64,000 nucleotides of DNA from an uncultured Prevotellaceae bacterium (GTDB lineage Bacteria > Bacteroidota > Bacteroidia > Bacteroidales > Bacteroidaceae). A model generated the notes under the pieces. It was given only the letters and a program-made list of their open reading frames with translations. It ran no database searches and had not been told where the DNA came from. This document shows positions 1 to 7,796 of this stretch, in pieces. The DNA lies in the NCBI GenBank assembly GCA_902799905.1, contig CADCCB010000001.1, positions 62,001 to 126,000 on the forward strand, in the 5' to 3' direction. The translations under genes were made by a program, and so were the position numbers. Position 1 is the stretch's first letter, and the number at the start of each line of letters is the position of its first letter.

Positions 1-281
1 TTAACTTCAGAAAGTTCGACTGTTCTCTCTATAAAAATTTTTTGCCACCAAAAGTTACACAAGTTACACTTTTGCCATAACTATTTAGAGTACAGTCTGT
101 TGCGGCGGTGTACCTTTTTTCAAAAGTTACACCTTTCTTGCGTTTTTAGACAGTTTTCCTGCAAAAGTCATGAATTTGGGGGATATGAAGATGGGAGCGA
201 AGGGTTGCCAGGATGGGCTATGACAGCACGCGGCAGGAGGAGGGAGCAGCCTTTAGGATGAAAGAGAAGCCTTCTTTACCA

Positions 282-300
282 ACAAAACAACTTGTTTTGT
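282..300. repeat. 19-bp perfect palindrome, copy 1
   Basis: ACAAAACAA-C-TTGTTTTGT, with 9-bp arms around one central base. An identical copy begins 66 bp further on at 348. A dyad of this kind could be a binding site for a dimeric regulator or a short hairpin; no T-run typical of a terminator follows it. Confidence 0.6.
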
Positions 301-347
301 TCCGAAAGGAATGCTTCCTTACTATCGAAGAGACCATTCCAACGAGT

Positions 348-366
348 ACAAAACAACTTGTTTTGT
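348..366. repeat. 19-bp perfect palindrome, copy 2
   Basis: Second exact copy of the palindrome at 282-300. The 66-bp start-to-start distance is roughly six helical turns, which would put both sites on about the same DNA face. Function unknown. Confidence 0.6.
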
Positions 367-444
367 AGTAGTGAAGGGTAGCGTAACTTATATAATATGG
401 TACACGCGCATACTATTTCCTATTCAAGCAGGAATTGTTGGAAG

Positions 445-467
445 CCTCATCGTCTATGACGGTGAGG
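445..467. other. Hairpin downstream of GT4 gene
   Basis: CCTCATCGTC and GACGGTGAGG form a 10-bp stem with one T-G wobble around a 3-base loop. It lies 17 bases past the stop codon of the leftward gene, where a terminator would be expected, but there is no clear U-tract on that strand, so the terminator reading is weak. Confidence 0.35.
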
Positions 468-484
468 TAGTGGACTTGGACAAG

Positions 485-1660
485 TTATAGGTGAAGGTCT
501 TCGTATCCCCTTAGTTTCTCATCCCATGAGTAGTGGTCGATTACCATTTTGCGGCCTTGTTCTCTCATGGTAGTGCGAAGTTGCTGATTGTCAATGAGTT
601 CGATGCAGATGTCGGCAAACGACTGGTTGTCGTCGCGAATGAAACAGTTCTCGCCATCATGCAACTCAGGGATGGCCTTGGCAATGAGCGAGGTGAGGAC
701 TACGGGGATGGCGTTGGCCATGGCCACCAGGACCTTGTTCTGAATGCCTGCTGCGATCTGTACGGGTGCAACGGCAATGCAGGAGTCGGACACGAACTTG
801 TTGAGGTCGTCAACAAACCCTGTGACAAAGATGTTTTTGCCATTGTCGAGTTTCAGGATGTTCTTGGGAGGATGCGCTCCAACGACATAGAACTTCATAT
901 CAGTTTTCTTGGCCAGGATGAGCGGGAAGATGTCGTTGACGAAATGAATCACGGCGTCCTGATTCTGAAGAGACTGCATGTGGCCGATGAAGCATATCTT
1001 CTTCGTGTCAATCTGGTTGGTGATTTCTGACAGATATTCCACACCATTGGTGTGAAGTTCCAACGCTTCTGTGCGTTCTCCCTTCATATTGCTGCTGAGG
1101 AAGTCGATGTCCGACTGAGAAACCAGCACGACCTTGGGATAACGCCTGATGACGAATTTCTCGTATTTTGCAATAAGGTGCTTCTCTATCTTATAGATAT
1201 TCTGAAGCAGAGTGTTGCCTTTCGCCCCTGTGGCCAACGCATAGGTCTTTGACAAGGCATCGGTCATCTCAATGATAGACGTTCCTTGTAACTTCGCATT
1301 CTCCAGAAAAGGCACCATGCGCAGCAGGTGAGAGATATAGAGGTCGGGCTTCTCGGTCTTGATGACCTGCTTGAAGAGCCTGTTGAATGCCCATGAGTAA
1401 TAGTAGCCACACTGTATGGGACGTCCCGTCAGCATGAACAGGGCAGAAAACATCGTGGAAGCCATCTTGCTGCGCTTGACGGTATAGACCTTGTCATACA
1501 GTTGCTGGGCTGCTGCAATGTCGGGCGCCTCTTCTGTGTATGACACCAATACCAACTGATGGCCTTGCGACTTCAGGTATCTGGCAATATAATTGATTCT
1601 TAATAAGTCGCCTCCGCATTCAGGCATTGGAAAGCGAGGAGTGAGTATGCATATTTTCAT
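485..1660 (-). CDS. GT4-like glycosyltransferase
   Basis: Probable cytoplasmic GT-B glycosyltransferase that adds a sugar from a nucleotide-sugar donor during surface glycan assembly. The N-terminal Rossmann half begins PRFPMPECGGDLLR (residues 8-21), where the GG loop is typical of GT4 enzymes. The C-terminal donor half has IGHMQSLQNQDAV (about 224-236) and GIQNKVLVAMANAIPVV (about 302-318). In most relatives the last motif reads KVLEAMA, and that glutamate of the EX7E motif is a valine here, so donor binding may be altered. It is divergent from the GT2 gene at 1761, with a 100-bp spacer. A 15-bp near-palindrome, GAAAAGGTCCTTTTC on the coding strand, abuts the ATG and could affect initiation. 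Acceptor and sugar are unknown. Confidence 0.8.
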   Translation of the reverse strand: MKICILTPRFPMPECGGDLLRINYIARYLKSQGHQLVLVSYTEEAPDIAAAQQLYDKVYTVKRSKMASTMFSALFMLTGRPIQCGYYYSWAFNRLFKQVIKTEKPDLYISHLLRMVPFLENAKLQGTSIIEMTDALSKTYALATGAKGNTLLQNIYKIEKHLIAKYEKFVIRRYPKVVLVSQSDIDFLSSNMKGERTEALELHTNGVEYLSEITNQIDTKKICFIGHMQSLQNQDAVIHFVNDIFPLILAKKTDMKFYVVGAHPPKNILKLDNGKNIFVTGFVDDLNKFVSDSCIAVAPVQIAAGIQNKVLVAMANAIPVVLTSLIAKAIPELHDGENCFIRDDNQSFADICIELIDNQQLRTTMREQGRKMVIDHYSWDEKLRGYEDLHL

Positions 1661-1675
1661 GAAAAGGACCTTTTC
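1661..1675 (-). promoter_or_regulatory. Palindrome abutting a start codon
   Basis: GAAAAGGTCCTTTTC (coding strand) is a palindrome with one central unpaired base and ends immediately before the ATG at 1660. It could form a 7-bp hairpin over the initiation region or act as an operator. Only the symmetry is seen; the function is a guess. Confidence 0.3.
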
Positions 1676-1748
1676 TTAATAAAACGAAAACAATAGGTTT
1701 TTATTGTAATATTTTAAGAAATCTTACTTCTATTTCTCTATTTTTGAT

Positions 1749-1756
1749 TACCTTTG
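1749..1756 (+). promoter_or_regulatory. TACCTTTG -7 box, near-leaderless gene
   Basis: An exact Bacteroidota -7 hexamer-type box whose last base is only 4 bases before the ATG at 1761. In this phylum transcription starts a few bases after the box, so the mRNA would have essentially no 5' leader. Confidence 0.6.
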
Positions 1757-1760
1757 CAAC

Positions 1761-2462
1761 ATGATTAGTGTTTGTATGGCCACCTATAATGGTGAAAGAT
1801 ATATAAAAGAGCAAGTTTCTTCCATTTTGCAGCAGTTGGGCGAGGATGATGAACTCATCGTTTCTGATGATGGTTCAACGGATTCCACCCTCCAGGTACT
1901 GGATGCGTTTCATGACTCTCGAATCAAGGTGTTCTGCGGTCCTCGCACAGGACTGACCTATAATTTTGAGAATGCCATAAAAAATGCCTCTGGCGACTAT
2001 CTGTTCCTGTCAGATCAGGATGATGTATGGGAGCCCAACAAGGTGGAACGCATGGTGGCAGCATTGCAGGATGCGGACTTGGTGATAAGTGATGCCTGGA
2101 TTTGTGATGAGAAGGCTGATAGTACAGGAAGATCTCTTTACGATATATGCAAACCCCATAAGGGCTTCTGGCCGACGCTATATCATACAACTTATATTGG
2201 TTGCTGTACTGCCTTCCGAAAGACGATATTGAAGAAGTTGCTACCTTTCCCTCCTCATATCGTGATGCACGACTATTGGATAGGCCAGATAGCCGATCTC
2301 TATTATAAGACAACCTTTATTCCCGATAAGTTGCTGCGTTATCGTAGGCATGGCGATAACACGTCGGCATTGACAACAGGCAAGAGTCCGTTGTCATTGT
2401 ACCAGAAACTTGCCTATAGATATTGGATTTTCTACTACGTCCTAAAAAGATGGGTACAATAA
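1761..2462 (+). CDS. GT2 glycosyltransferase
   Basis: Family 2 (GT-A) glycosyltransferase of 233 aa, likely cytoplasmic or membrane-associated, transferring a sugar in polysaccharide unit synthesis. It opens with the canonical strand SVCMATYNGERYI (3-15), has the nucleotide-binding DDGSTD (36-41) and the metal-binding DQDDVW (85-90). The C-terminal part with HDYWIGQI resembles rhamnosyltransferase-like GT2 proteins. At 233 aa it is short compared with 280-320 aa relatives but has no visible break. The start is well fixed because the family motif begins right at residue 2. The gene ends 7 bp from the convergent GT2 gene at 2470, to which it is clearly similar. Confidence 0.85.
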   Translation: MISVCMATYNGERYIKEQVSSILQQLGEDDELIVSDDGSTDSTLQVLDAFHDSRIKVFCGPRTGLTYNFENAIKNASGDYLFLSDQDDVWEPNKVERMVAALQDADLVISDAWICDEKADSTGRSLYDICKPHKGFWPTLYHTTYIGCCTAFRKTILKKLLPFPPHIVMHDYWIGQIADLYYKTTFIPDKLLRYRRHGDNTSALTTGKSPLSLYQKLAYRYWIFYYVLKRWVQ

Positions 2463-2469
2463 AGGTGAC

Positions 2470-3378
2470 TTAATATGTATTCAACAATACGGATAGTTTG
2501 AAAAGAACCCACGTCTTCTGATCTCCGCATTTGTAGCGTGAGTCCATGAGTAAACGTAGCCTGTGCTTGAAACTCTTTTTTGATTGTATAAAAAGATCTA
2601 TCAGGTCTTTGCTTTCTTGTGGGAATAGGGTGTAATAGCCCTTATAAAGTTCTAGGGCACTATGGTAGCGTATTTGCTGCTTGTTCAGTAATCGTTGTAT
2701 TCTTTGTTTCCACTCCTTGAACTTCGTATCGTTAAGTCCTTTGACATTTCTTGAATGCTGGCGATATAGGATATGTGCATGGTGGTCGAAAACGATATGT
2801 GCTTTCATGGCTGTAGCGATACTGATGATCCACCAGTCATGCATGTCAATAAAGGATGGTTGATAAGAAGTAATGATAGTTCTTAGAGCATTGTTGAACA
2901 CCATCGTGCATCCACTTGCATAAGCGTAAACAAGTGATTCGCCAAAGGTACAACAAGGGTGAAGTAGGGGAGTAGGTATTTTCTCCAAAGATTGATTGGT
3001 CATCTGGGTCTGACATGCATAGATGGCTGGCTGACTGTCATGCGAGCAGATGGCCTCAATCCCTGAAGACAACTTGTCTTCTAACCATACGTCATCTTGG
3101 TCGGCAAAGGCATAATATTTGCATTCAGGAGCATGGCGCAGTAAATGTAAAAAACTTAATTGGGGTTTTAGGTTTTCACCTGCATAATATGATAGCAATC
3201 CTTTTTGTTGATAATCTTTCAGGATATCAATAGTCTTATCCGTAGAGCCATCGTCTCTGACAAGCAATTCCACGTCAACATTTTTTTGTGTGATGATGCT
3301 GTCTATTTGTTGTTGAAGATATTGCTCGCCATTGTATGTGGACATTAATACTAATACTTTTTCTTTCATCGGCTCCAT
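2470..3378 (-). CDS. GT2 glycosyltransferase (rhamnosyltransferase-like)
   Basis: GT2 enzyme of 302 aa and the last gene of the leftward Wza-Wzz-Wzy-Wzx operon. It has VLMSTYNGEQYL (10-21), RDDGSTD (41-47) and FADQDDVW (91-98), and a later MHDWWI motif that fits the catalytic-base region of rhamnosyl/galactosyl GT2s. Its start overlaps the flippase stop by 13 bp, implying translational coupling. An alternative start is MKEKV at codon 4. The gene is visibly AT-rich compared with the housekeeping genes. Substrate is not determinable. Confidence 0.85.
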   Translation of the reverse strand: MEPMKEKVLVLMSTYNGEQYLQQQIDSIITQKNVDVELLVRDDGSTDKTIDILKDYQQKGLLSYYAGENLKPQLSFLHLLRHAPECKYYAFADQDDVWLEDKLSSGIEAICSHDSQPAIYACQTQMTNQSLEKIPTPLLHPCCTFGESLVYAYASGCTMVFNNALRTIITSYQPSFIDMHDWWIISIATAMKAHIVFDHHAHILYRQHSRNVKGLNDTKFKEWKQRIQRLLNKQQIRYHSALELYKGYYTLFPQESKDLIDLFIQSKKSFKHRLRLLMDSRYKCGDQKTWVLFKLSVLLNTY

Positions 3379-4697
3379 ATCCCCTTTGCTTGATTATTGA
3401 TTATTTTATAGAACTGAATACGATTAACGATCATACCAGGAATGTTTACAAAACACATGACAGTAACAAACCATGTGATGTCATGTTTCCAACTTACGAC
3501 AAGGTAGGCTAACGGAAAGAAAACAATGGCAGCCCCAATAGTAAATATGAGTTGTAGGCGGAGCATTCCAAATCCGTTTATGATGTAACTGTATCGCTCA
3601 CTATAGATGAGGATGAAGACGTATATTGCCATGGCAATACTCAATCTTATGTCGATACTGATGTCGTTTCCAATCCAAATGGAGTAAATGAAATCAGAAC
3701 AGACGACCATGATTATCATGATAATAAAGATTCCCAGCGTCATAAGATCCAATCTTCGGGTTGTCATACGAATCCATTCCATGTCGTGCCTCTCATATGC
3801 GTCAGTTGTCGCAGTCCAGTAGGGCATGCAGATAACGGTAAATATAGCCAATAACAAACTAAAATACCGAAAACAGATTTGATAGGGTGTTACCATGGAT
3901 GGTGTAAACAAGTTTGAGATTAGGATATTGGAAGACATAAAAAGGATAACACCAGAAATCTGGATGATGAAAAACTTGATCCCAATTCCCATGACTTCTT
4001 TTGCTTGCCTGAGATGAACAAATTTTATGCTTGGCCGAAGATGCGGATATTTGTAATAAAAAGAATAAATGTATGCTGATAAATATATAATAAGGGGCGA
4101 CAGGGTATTAGCAAGTGCAATGTGCATCATAGAATGGCTACCTGACAGGTACACAAGATAAGTAAAGAAAAGAGTCAGGGTTTGACCACATACTATGAGA
4201 AGATTACTGATAGCGGGTAGTTGTAAACCCATATAGAAGTTGCCTATTAGTTTGAAAATAAAGGAAGTGCAAACTAATAGGGACGTAACGATGAGTATTG
4301 AATCAAGATCTGCGATAATATCTGTGGAGACATTAAATAATAAATGTGTGTCATACATTTTGATAATAATGAACAATACGATGGCAATAGGTATCATAAT
4401 CAATGTCAGCATGGCGTATGCTGATGATATGACAGATCTTGCTTTCGGAATGTCGTTGTGTGCCAGATGTATGGCAAGCGTGTTTCTCAAACCATTTCCT
4501 AACCCGATGTCCATGTTTTCAATCCACAAAAGGAGACTGCTTATCGTCAACCATACTCCGTTTTTATAATCCCCTAAACAATTAAGTGTTACAGGAACTG
4601 TCAGAAGCAGTACGATAGCCGACCATCCTTTGGTAAAGAATGAAAGAATGATATTATTACGTATTAGCCTGGACCTTTTGTTATTTATATCTTCCAT
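3366..4697 (-). CDS. wzx: Wzx-type oligosaccharide flippase
   Basis: MOP-superfamily inner-membrane flippase of 443 aa, predicted to move undecaprenyl-linked oligosaccharide units to the periplasm. About twelve hydrophobic segments span the chain, starting with IILSFFTKGWSAIVLLLTVPVTL (about 15-37), and the N-terminal NGVWLTISSLLLW region is typical of polysaccharide_synt proteins. It is 13 bp downstream of the Wzz-Wzy fusion and overlaps the GT2 that follows. AT-rich base composition like its neighbours. Wzx is the standard reading; specificity is unknown. Confidence 0.88.
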   Translation of the reverse strand: MEDINNKRSRLIRNNIILSFFTKGWSAIVLLLTVPVTLNCLGDYKNGVWLTISSLLLWIENMDIGLGNGLRNTLAIHLAHNDIPKARSVISSAYAMLTLIMIPIAIVLFIIIKMYDTHLLFNVSTDIIADLDSILIVTSLLVCTSFIFKLIGNFYMGLQLPAISNLLIVCGQTLTLFFTYLVYLSGSHSMMHIALANTLSPLIIYLSAYIYSFYYKYPHLRPSIKFVHLRQAKEVMGIGIKFFIIQISGVILFMSSNILISNLFTPSMVTPYQICFRYFSLLLAIFTVICMPYWTATTDAYERHDMEWIRMTTRRLDLMTLGIFIIMIIMVVCSDFIYSIWIGNDISIDIRLSIAMAIYVFILIYSERYSYIINGFGMLRLQLIFTIGAAIVFFPLAYLVVSWKHDITWFVTVMCFVNIPGMIVNRIQFYKIINNQAKGIWSR

Positions 4698-4710
4698 TAT
4701 TTTAAATAGT

Positions 4711-6696
4711 TCAGAACCGGAATTTGATATGTTGCTGAGTAATCAAATAAACAAGAAATACAAATTCAATAACTGTAGCAAGGCTCAGAAATATGTTCTC
4801 TTGATAAAACTGAAGTACTAAAACGTATATAATAAATGTATAGAGACAGCATCCGACAGCGTTATTGTTTTTATACAGACGATACAGAAAACCACATATT
4901 ATACCATATAATGCGGAAAAGAATGCTATCCCTTTATACCCAAAATCGATATAAAAGGGTTGGAAAATAGTATATACATTGGTTGGGATGGGTACCATGA
5001 CAAACTCCTGAGTCTTTAATTTCTCGACTATGCCATCTACACCGAATCGAATCAGAAAATGGTAGATTGTCCCAAATGTATTCGTTCCAAATTGAGGGGT
5101 CGCTTCTGGCATAAGTTGGCAGAACGCCACAGGAGGTGACAAGACATACATTGCAATAAAGTCGATAATGGTCTCGTTCTTAGAATAATCGCTTTCTGCT
5201 CCTGCGCGTTGTAGATTGAAGATATAGAAGAAGCCGATAAGTAATAATCCTGCTATGATAATAGTTCTTAGTTTGATTACTTGTTTATGGTGCAAAACGA
5301 AAATGATACAAATAAAAACGAAGAACAATGTACCTTTCTCCATAATCGCTATTGCATTCAAAAAGCATGCTAGAATAGGAATGATAACCTGCCATAATGG
5401 AATTCGCGGATATGCCCATAATGCGGTAATTAGCAAAGCCTGATTCAGAATGATGGACTGGCCAAGAAATCCTTGCCCTTCGCCAAAAATAGCAAGTATT
5501 CGGACGTTCTCCATAAGGTCGTCGGCGCTAAACATGGAGACGATTTGATAAATACGATATACGTAGAGTGGTGTAATAATCATTGAAATTATTAAGAAGA
5601 ATGTAAATACATTCTTGTTAAATTCAATGTTATCATTGTATTTAAAAGAATCTGTTAATTCATAAGTAAGATATGATAAGACGCAAAATATGGGAACCCA
5701 TATGATAAGGCAGTAATAAAACTGTTCAGTAATCGGATATAATAATGTGTCTAATAAATAATATAATCCTATGATCAGTGTCCAAATAATGATGGTGATA
5801 CTCCATGGTGATTTATAGTCACTTAATAATGTTGAGTCAAATACAATTTTCCCCTGTTTATAGCAGATAAGACCATGTGTTAGAAGAAGTGCAATGAAAA
5901 TAAAACTAAGAAGGTATCCAATAAAATGACTATTGGGCTTTAGGGGCGTCGTATTATTTTGTATAACAGCAAACGACATGTAAGAGCGTTGTTTGAGTGC
6001 TTTCTGTCGAGCATACTCTTCCGTCGCTTTCTGATATAAGTTCTTAGTTATTGAAACTGTTTGACCAAGAGCCTTTTCTTGTTGTATGTATTGTTGAGTT
6101 TTAATGTTGGTATGGGAATCTGCAAAAGTAGCATAATCCCTTTGAGCCTGTTCGTAATCGAGCCTTATGGTAGATAATTTTTGTTCTGCGTTTTGTAATG
6201 ATGCATTGGCTATAGATTGTCGATGCTGCGTGATGATTAATTGTAGTTGAGCCGTAATGCTATCTAGCATTTGGGCTGCTATGACAGGGTCTTTATCTGT
6301 AAAAGTTATGGTTAGTGTTTCCTGTTTACTGCTATAGTTGTAGTTAATGCGATCCAGAATGTTCTCAATGGTGTCTTTCTCTGTAAGATACTCCCCATAA
6401 GTCATATTCATATTGGGAAGTTGCTTGTGAGACAATTCACGAGCAAAATCTTCAGTTTTTAGGAATTTGCAATAGACGTCCATGTCGTTCATTCCAGAAT
6501 TGCCTTCGCCCATCAAATTCTTGATACGGGCTTTCATATTATCGAGGCCAATGGCTAAGTCTGCCTCTTTATACTCGTCAGAGAGTTTGGTGATGGCAGT
6601 ATATTCATTGGGCACGCATATCCACACAACTATTGCTAACAGGGTAGCAATAATAGTTGCAAAAAAGTATGGATGCTTTTTGAGTATACCTACCAT
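4711..6696 (-). CDS. Wzz-Wzy fusion: chain-length domain plus polymerase
   Basis: 661-aa membrane protein that appears to join two usually separate functions. Residues 9-28 are a first membrane helix; 30-145 and a helical stretch at about 150-235 resemble the periplasmic part of a Wzz co-polymerase; the Pro-containing TTPLKPNSHFIG (about 249-260) followed by a helix at 258-279 is the usual Wzz exit helix. Instead of ending there, the chain continues for nearly 400 residues with about ten further helices that look like a Wzy O-antigen polymerase, including a large loop at about 500-590. The reading frame is continuous, with no stop or shift between the halves. It lies between a separate wzz and wzx in one operon. 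The Wzz half is confident; the Wzy half is inferred from topology and from the absence of another polymerase in this operon. Confidence 0.8.
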   Translation of the reverse strand: MVGILKKHPYFFATIIATLLAIVVWICVPNEYTAITKLSDEYKEADLAIGLDNMKARIKNLMGEGNSGMNDMDVYCKFLKTEDFARELSHKQLPNMNMTYGEYLTEKDTIENILDRINYNYSSKQETLTITFTDKDPVIAAQMLDSITAQLQLIITQHRQSIANASLQNAEQKLSTIRLDYEQAQRDYATFADSHTNIKTQQYIQQEKALGQTVSITKNLYQKATEEYARQKALKQRSYMSFAVIQNNTTPLKPNSHFIGYLLSFIFIALLLTHGLICYKQGKIVFDSTLLSDYKSPWSITIIIWTLIIGLYYLLDTLLYPITEQFYYCLIIWVPIFCVLSYLTYELTDSFKYNDNIEFNKNVFTFFLIISMIITPLYVYRIYQIVSMFSADDLMENVRILAIFGEGQGFLGQSIILNQALLITALWAYPRIPLWQVIIPILACFLNAIAIMEKGTLFFVFICIIFVLHHKQVIKLRTIIIAGLLLIGFFYIFNLQRAGAESDYSKNETIIDFIAMYVLSPPVAFCQLMPEATPQFGTNTFGTIYHFLIRFGVDGIVEKLKTQEFVMVPIPTNVYTIFQPFYIDFGYKGIAFFSALYGIICGFLYRLYKNNNAVGCCLYTFIIYVLVLQFYQENIFLSLATVIEFVFLVYLITQQHIKFRF

Positions 6697-6716
6697 TACT
6701 GAAGAATAAGAATATC

Positions 6717-7796
6717 TTATAGACGGACGAACTGCGTGCGATTACGCCAGAACAATATGCCACATCTCAGCAGAAAACCCAAAAACATCCAGATGGCAAG
6801 TGTAATAACCTTAGGGCGGCTGCTATGCTTGATGGGTACTGTTGCTCGCTGGACAATAGTAAAGGCGGGCGTGCGTTCCTGCAATTTTGCCTGGGCCAAT
6901 TGACGCTGTTCTACAACCTGCTGATAGATGTTATACTTCAGTTGCACGTCGTTCTCCAAGTCCTCTTCTTTCATTTTATAAGCCTGCAGAAATACATCTT
7001 GGTTGGCATCAGCATAATCAGCGTATGCCCTGCGAGCGTCGTCATACTGTTTGCGGGCTTCTGCAAACAATTGTTCCATGTATTCTAAGTCGACGCGGGC
7101 CTTCTTCGTACGATATTCTGTGATGGAACGTTGAAGATGCATCTGTACACTATCGGCAACGGTGGCAGCAATAAGTGGGTCCTGGTCTGTAACTGTAATG
7201 GTAATGACATTGGTTTTTTTATCTACCGCACAGTCAAGATTTCCTGTGATGACTTTAGCAACCTCATCTTCTTTCTTGGTGAGTCGGAATGGGTCAACTA
7301 CGTGTCCTGCTCCTAGACTATCTTCATCCGTCAATTTCTCTATCAAATTAACAAACAGTGCTTTTGGATAATCGCTAATGGCTAACTTTTGATGGTGTTG
7401 TATGTAGTCTTGATAAGTATAAGTTTCGCCAGTTTTGTCCTTGGTCACTTCGACGGGGAAAAGTCCGACGATAAAGTCAGTAGAACTCATCAAGTCTGGA
7501 TAGATTTCTGGATAGAGCGCGTCACCAGTCTGACCTATCTTCATGTTCATGCCAACCATGGAAGCCAGTGATGAAATGCTTCCTGAAAAGCCTGCACCCG
7601 ATTCTTCCGGCGCAAGGATAACAGTAGACTTATAGATTTTAGGAGTACCGAAAGCCAAAACAATACCAATGATTCCCGCTACAAGAGAGTATATGCATAC
7701 TTTCTTGCGGTCGGCTTTGAGTAACTTGATAATTTCTGCTATATTGAAATTAATAATTTTCTCTTTCTTCTCTTCCATATTTCCCTTGACGTCCAT
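6717..7796 (-). CDS. wzz: Wzz chain-length determinant
   Basis: Polysaccharide co-polymerase of 359 aa that should control chain length from the inner membrane. It has a first helix at about 33-50, a periplasmic region with a Wzz-like SLASMVGMN segment and a long helical arm (about 220-300), then the Pro-rich RATVPIKHSSRP ahead of the second helix at about 330-350. There is no kinase domain. Its ATG overlaps the exporter stop as TAATG; MEEKKEKI at codon 7 is a possible alternative start. Second gene of the leftward operon. Confidence 0.88.
   Translation of the reverse strand: MDVKGNMEEKKEKIINFNIAEIIKLLKADRKKVCIYSLVAGIIGIVLAFGTPKIYKSTVILAPEESGAGFSGSISSLASMVGMNMKIGQTGDALYPEIYPDLMSSTDFIVGLFPVEVTKDKTGETYTYQDYIQHHQKLAISDYPKALFVNLIEKLTDEDSLGAGHVVDPFRLTKKEDEVAKVITGNLDCAVDKKTNVITITVTDQDPLIAATVADSVQMHLQRSITEYRTKKARVDLEYMEQLFAEARKQYDDARRAYADYADANQDVFLQAYKMKEEDLENDVQLKYNIYQQVVEQRQLAQAKLQERTPAFTIVQRATVPIKHSSRPKVITLAIWMFLGFLLRCGILFWRNRTQFVRL

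Larger units (their letters stand above)
1..484. other. Gene-free left edge with short repeats
   Basis: No credible coding region is visible. The stretch holds three copies of an AAAGTTACAC-like motif (51-60, 61-69 in shorter form, 123-132), two identical 19-bp palindromes (listed separately) and a hairpin at 445-467 just past the 3' end of the leftward glycosyltransferase gene. The sequence between the palindromes shares GAATGCTTCCTTAC with the repeat-rich spacer near 43.17 kb. Nothing indicates an RNA gene or an integration site. Confidence 0.5.

Noticed and set aside
445..467. Certain terminator for the first GT4 gene
   Set aside because: The stem is good but there is no U-run on the relevant strand; listed as a hairpin only.
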